The notes below the pieces were generated by a model that saw only the letters and a program-made list of their open reading frames with translations, did no database searches and was not told the origin of the DNA. From positions 1 through 64,000 of the forward strand of contig JANBVO010000025.1 in the NCBI GenBank assembly GCA_030052745.1: DNA of 64,000 nt, in the 5' to 3' direction. This DNA is from Pleurostoma richardsiae (Eukaryota > Ascomycota > Sordariomycetes > Calosphaeriales > Pleurostomataceae). Each line of letters begins with the position of its first letter. Positions within the stretch are counted from its first letter, which is position 1. Position numbers and translations under genes: made by a program. Positions 60,472-64,000 of the stretch are shown here, piece by piece.

Positions 60472-62127
60472 ATGTCGATCCGTATCTCTCTCGACAACCC
60501 TCCGGAGTTCTACACCAACCTCGACCATATCAATGGCCAGATTGTGCTCGGCCTGAACCGCGCTGAGCAGGTCGGCGCCATCGTTGTCAAACTGGAGGGC
60601 GAGTCCAAGACGGCGCTTGGCGTGCCAAATAGCATCCCAGACAATGCCGGCCACGGCCGCCATGCTGGTCAGGCAGGAGAGATCATACATGAAAACCACA
60701 AGATCCTATACAAGATACAGCAGGTCTTCCCTGATGCAAACGTTTCCGCCCTGGCAGGCGCTGCCCTCCTCGGTCCGGGTCAATATCAGTGGCCGTTCCG
60801 TTTCCGCGTGCCATTTAACAATGCTTGCGGCGACCCGCAGGCCATGGCTCGTATAGGCGGCCTTGCTGGCCCCGGCGGCTTTGCCTCCGGGCCTGGCCTC
60901 TTCGGCTTTGGCGGTATCAGAGTCATGGATGGCAGCAAACAGTTGATGTATCCTCACGTCACTCGAACTCTACCTCCCAGCTTCACAGGCTTCCCGGGGG
61001 AGGCCGAGATACGCTACTACATCAAGGTCACTATACAGCGTCCAGGCTTGTTCAGGGAGAACTGGCGATATCAAGTCGGCTTCAAGTTCCTCCCCGTTGA
61101 GCCACCAAGACCACCACCCACCAACCAGGAAGCGTACGCCCGTAGACCCTTTGCTTTCACTCCGCGCAGCTCGGCCCCTATCTTTTCGACAAAACGTTAC
61201 ACGATGTTCGGACGCACGCCGAACGAAGCTCAAGCCTCTGGGATATCTCCCACTCCTGATGCTAAGGATCTATCAGCTTCTTCGGAGCCCGATCAACAGC
61301 CGCCTTCTGTTGAGATGTCCGCCAGACTTCCACATCCCTCAATTCTGACCTGCAATAAGCCCCTACCCCTCCGTCTTATTGCGAAGAAACTTGTTCCATC
61401 CCGCGAGCAATGTTACCTCATTTCGTTGGAGATTCACCTTGTCGGATCTACTCGTATCCGATGTCAAGATCTCGTCCACACAGAGACCACGCGCTGGGTC
61501 ATCGTTTCGCGAAGCGGCTTATCTATTCCGCTCTGCCCCCCTGAGGACCCTCCCGGTGCTGAGACGGTCCTTCCTGACCAATTGTGGCACTCCCAGCCCC
61601 TGCCAAACACCGTCATGCCCTCTTTCATTACCTGCAACATTAGCAGGGCATATCAGCTCGAGGTGAGGCTTGGTGTCAGCTGGGGTATACGGCCACAGGG
61701 CCATTCTAGCTTTCGCTTGGGAAAGCCCAAGGACTCAACAGCGGAGCTTCCCCAGACCATCTCTCTCCCCCTTCACTTCAGCTCCGTTGAAGTTCATTCT
61801 GGAGTTACGCCTCCGGCTTCCCTTATAGAGGCCACGCGCCAGAGCCGTCGGCCAAGGCTACCGCCACGGCCTTCGGGTGCACAAACCACACCCGCCACGC
61901 CACTTTTGCCGAGTACCGACCCGTTGTATCCGCCGCAGTTAAGGCCTGGCCAGACACAGGGGCAGGGAGGAGCGGTGGCTCCGCCTTACGACGACGCGCC
62001 GCCAAGCTACGATGAGGCTATGGCGGAGTCCATGACAGGACCATTGCTCCCTCCTGGACGTGGACGACCGGCCTATAGTGGCGTCACCGACGAAAACGCG
62101 CCGGATTCTTTACCCGAGAAGAGATGA
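60472..62127 (+). CDS. Arrestin-like trafficking adaptor with PPxY motifs
   Basis: One exon of 551 residues. The N-terminal arrestin fold begins MSIRISLDNPPEFYTNLDHI and has INGQIVLGLNRAEQVGAIVV, the usual first strands. YQWPFRFRVPF and PPSFTGFPGEAEIRYYIKVT follow as in fungal arrestins. A C-terminal half arrestin domain includes PLPLRLIAKKLVP and YLISLEIHLVGSTRIRCQDL. The tail carries APPYDD and PPSYDEAM, of which PPSY fits the PPxY signal for a NEDD4/Rsp5-type ubiquitin ligase. Proteins of this kind recruit the ligase to membrane transporters for endocytosis. Which cargo is served cannot be told. No break seen; the start is the first ATG of the conserved domain. Confidence 0.87.
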   Translation: MSIRISLDNPPEFYTNLDHINGQIVLGLNRAEQVGAIVVKLEGESKTALGVPNSIPDNAGHGRHAGQAGEIIHENHKILYKIQQVFPDANVSALAGAALLGPGQYQWPFRFRVPFNNACGDPQAMARIGGLAGPGGFASGPGLFGFGGIRVMDGSKQLMYPHVTRTLPPSFTGFPGEAEIRYYIKVTIQRPGLFRENWRYQVGFKFLPVEPPRPPPTNQEAYARRPFAFTPRSSAPIFSTKRYTMFGRTPNEAQASGISPTPDAKDLSASSEPDQQPPSVEMSARLPHPSILTCNKPLPLRLIAKKLVPSREQCYLISLEIHLVGSTRIRCQDLVHTETTRWVIVSRSGLSIPLCPPEDPPGAETVLPDQLWHSQPLPNTVMPSFITCNISRAYQLEVRLGVSWGIRPQGHSSFRLGKPKDSTAELPQTISLPLHFSSVEVHSGVTPPASLIEATRQSRRPRLPPRPSGAQTTPATPLLPSTDPLYPPQLRPGQTQGQGGAVAPPYDDAPPSYDEAMAESMTGPLLPPGRGRPAYSGVTDENAPDSLPEKR

Positions 62128-64000
62128 CGCGGAAGGCCGGATTTCCCGCTTCTTATATTCAGAGATGTCGCGCACGTATAGGCGTTCTCTCAAGCTGAGC
62201 GCCAGCCATATTCCAGTACATTGTGCTGATCCTTCCGACGGTAGAAACCTCAGCTCGTTCAATGTCTGGTGCGAATGGGCTTGCCTCGTCCACTCCCCAA
62301 GTGTTGTCCGCGCAGGTGGCACTAGAGGTGTCAAGGGACAGACAGACATGCAGATAATTACTCATCCATGGTCAAGTCAATCAAGGAGCCTCCTTGACTG
62401 TGCATCGCCTCTTCTCCGATGCAGTTCGTTTAGGAGTGCGCCGCGCTTCCTCTACCTGGATTGTTAAGCTTCTCAGTTGTTCTACACCCAAATTCGGTGG
62501 GCTAAACAACAGAGATCAATTCGAAGGCTGTATTGATCACATCATGCATTGGACAAGATCTCAACTGGCGAATTAAGCCTTCCCCTCAACGCTAAAGCCT
62601 TTTAATTTACACCCAGAAGAGGCTACGGATGGCGTAGACGATGAGTCGGCCGAGCCCAATGCCAACCTCCTTTCAGATCAACACCACTATAAGTGACGGT
62701 CGAGTTCTTCTCTGTGTGATATCACGCGTCACAAACCTGGATATCCCTTTCGCAGTGCCGTAGCCGCCTTAGGGGTTGGAATGCACTACGTGTTGTCATG
62801 CATTGGACACACCGATCCTTGGTCCGATACAAAGTCGCCTTTGAAGATATCCCATGCAGTCGCGAGGCGGCCGGCCTACTTAAAGCCAATTGGAACCCCC
62901 CGGAGCGCGACTTTTCTCAATGACGCGACGCTAATGATTTCCCACCGCCGTGATGCTGTTCATGGCCAGACCTAAGAGGTTGGTGCGTACGTTGGGTCTC
63001 GCTATCGGCATAAACGCCGGGCGACTACAACCCTAGCCTCGCAACTGGCATTTCAGAGTGGCAGCATAGTCATCTTGTGAACTCGCCTGAGTATATACTT
63101 GCTGCCATGGACACATTCGTTCGCGGGTGAGGAGTGAACAATTTCCAACTGGATAGATGGCACAGCCCGCCGGCATTTTCTAGGAGGGCATGCCTTGGAT
63201 TGGAGAGAACATCGATGTGTCGGAATTGTAAAGGCCATGTTCGGGAAAGGGCCACACAAATTTAAAAACACACAATGTCATCATGCGTGATAGGACGTTC
63301 TGAACAGTCCGAGTGCCGTCACTATAAATGTAGGCACAGGAGGTATCCAGTTGAGCACTGCGTATGGGATGGGATCATGGTACGAGGCGCACGAAAACGA
63401 GGTCAGCCCGTTCTGATTGTCCAGGGAATACCCAGGTTCCCGAATGGTCTGCCGCGTGGAACGCCGGGTTCTACATGGGGTATCTGCCGTTCTGGTATGC
63501 AATAATTTCTGTTCCCTGGATTGCGGGCCTCATACACCCTCAGAAGGACGTCCGTCTTAGGGCTCTGTATCCCAACGATCAAACGTCGTTGCCTTTCTAG
63601 GGTGCCGCCACCCTGAACTTTCATCGGTCTCCTTAGTTCTCGCATCTCCACTCCTGCGTGAAATCCCCATCTGAATAGCCCAGAGCCAACGATGTGAAGC
63701 ATGTGTCCTTTCCACATCCACTCCCAGGCGGATGATGCTCCTGTGTGCGAAGTCGACGCTGGTGTAGAGGATGCCCCTGTGATACAGGAAAGAAGGCGGC
63801 TCAAAACTGCTACAGGAGAACCAAGTAGAGAAGCCGCAAGATATTGACCCATGCGACAGCGTTCTTATTGGCCGATAGAGCGGTAGCTCTCGCAAAGCGC
63901 TCATCTGGGTATTCTCTCTTTCTGAACGCGAGTCACCTCTAAAGCGGACTCTTCAATCGTCGTCCAGGAGCTCAATGACTGCAACATTAGGCTCCGCGGA
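62128..64000. other. 3' flank of arrestin-like gene; no further gene recognised
   Basis: About 1.9 kb. Small open frames on both strands (up to about 149 codons, for example 63403-63852 minus) show no family signature. It may contain degraded coding sequence or the edge of a gene beyond the window. Confidence 0.3.

Noticed and set aside
62128-64000. Open frames at 63275-63600 (+) and 63403-63904 (-)
   Set aside because: Overlapping frames on both strands, no conserved motif and no splice pattern.

Overview
This window is nuclear DNA of a filamentous ascomycete (Pezizomycotina, most likely Sordariomycetes). The evidence is short GT-AG introns of about 54-230 bases with CTNAC-like branch sites, fungal-type families (Slt2-type MAP kinase, HIS7 fusion enzyme, VPS62, VAC7, arrestin adaptor, DUF1308, DUF3455), and an AT-rich, stop-riddled retroelement that looks RIP-mutated. 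The genus cannot be told from the sequence alone.

Left end (1 to about 6190) is an AT-rich block. It holds a Ty1/Copia LTR retrotransposon in an odd arrangement: a minus-strand arm (reverse transcriptase, integrase, protease, zinc knuckle, primer site, 5' LTR) is joined at its LTR tip directly to a plus-strand RNase H end, polypurine tract and 3' LTR. The layout fits an inversion by autointegration. The primer site matches the anticodon region of initiator tRNA-Met. Composition changes sharply near 6190.

From about 6200 to 15000 the region is decaying. It contains an apparently intact three-exon complex I subunit NDUFB7, a broken ClC chloride channel, an apparently intact DUF1308 protein and a broken fungal transcription factor.

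From about 15170 to 62130 lie intact housekeeping genes. In order they are: a thioesterase-like membrane protein (+), low-molecular-weight tyrosine phosphatase (+), cell-wall-integrity MAP kinase SLT2 (+), a secreted DUF3455 protein (-), dipeptidase DUG1 (+), a Yippee-type zinc protein (-), ornithine decarboxylase antizyme read through a programmed +1 frameshift (+), HIS7 (-), a TFIIIC triple-barrel subunit (+), VPS62 (+), two large unrecognised proteins (-, -), ribosomal proteins RPL10 (-) and RPL30 (+) sharing one promoter, a coiled-coil protein (+), VAC7 (+), rRNA dimethylase DIM1 (-) and an arrestin-like adaptor (+). The last 1.9 kb has no recognisable gene.

There are no operons. Functional links are loose: RPL10, RPL30 and DIM1 (ribosome biogenesis), TFIIIC (Pol III transcription), VPS62 and VAC7 (vacuole), HIS7 with a candidate Gcn4/CPC1 site. 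The most striking signals are the antizyme recoding site with a perfect hairpin over the shift codon, and the inverted Copia element. Intergenic DNA is full of short palindromic AGGTACCT/CCTAGG motifs. Exon boundaries were placed by eye from splice signals and family conservation.
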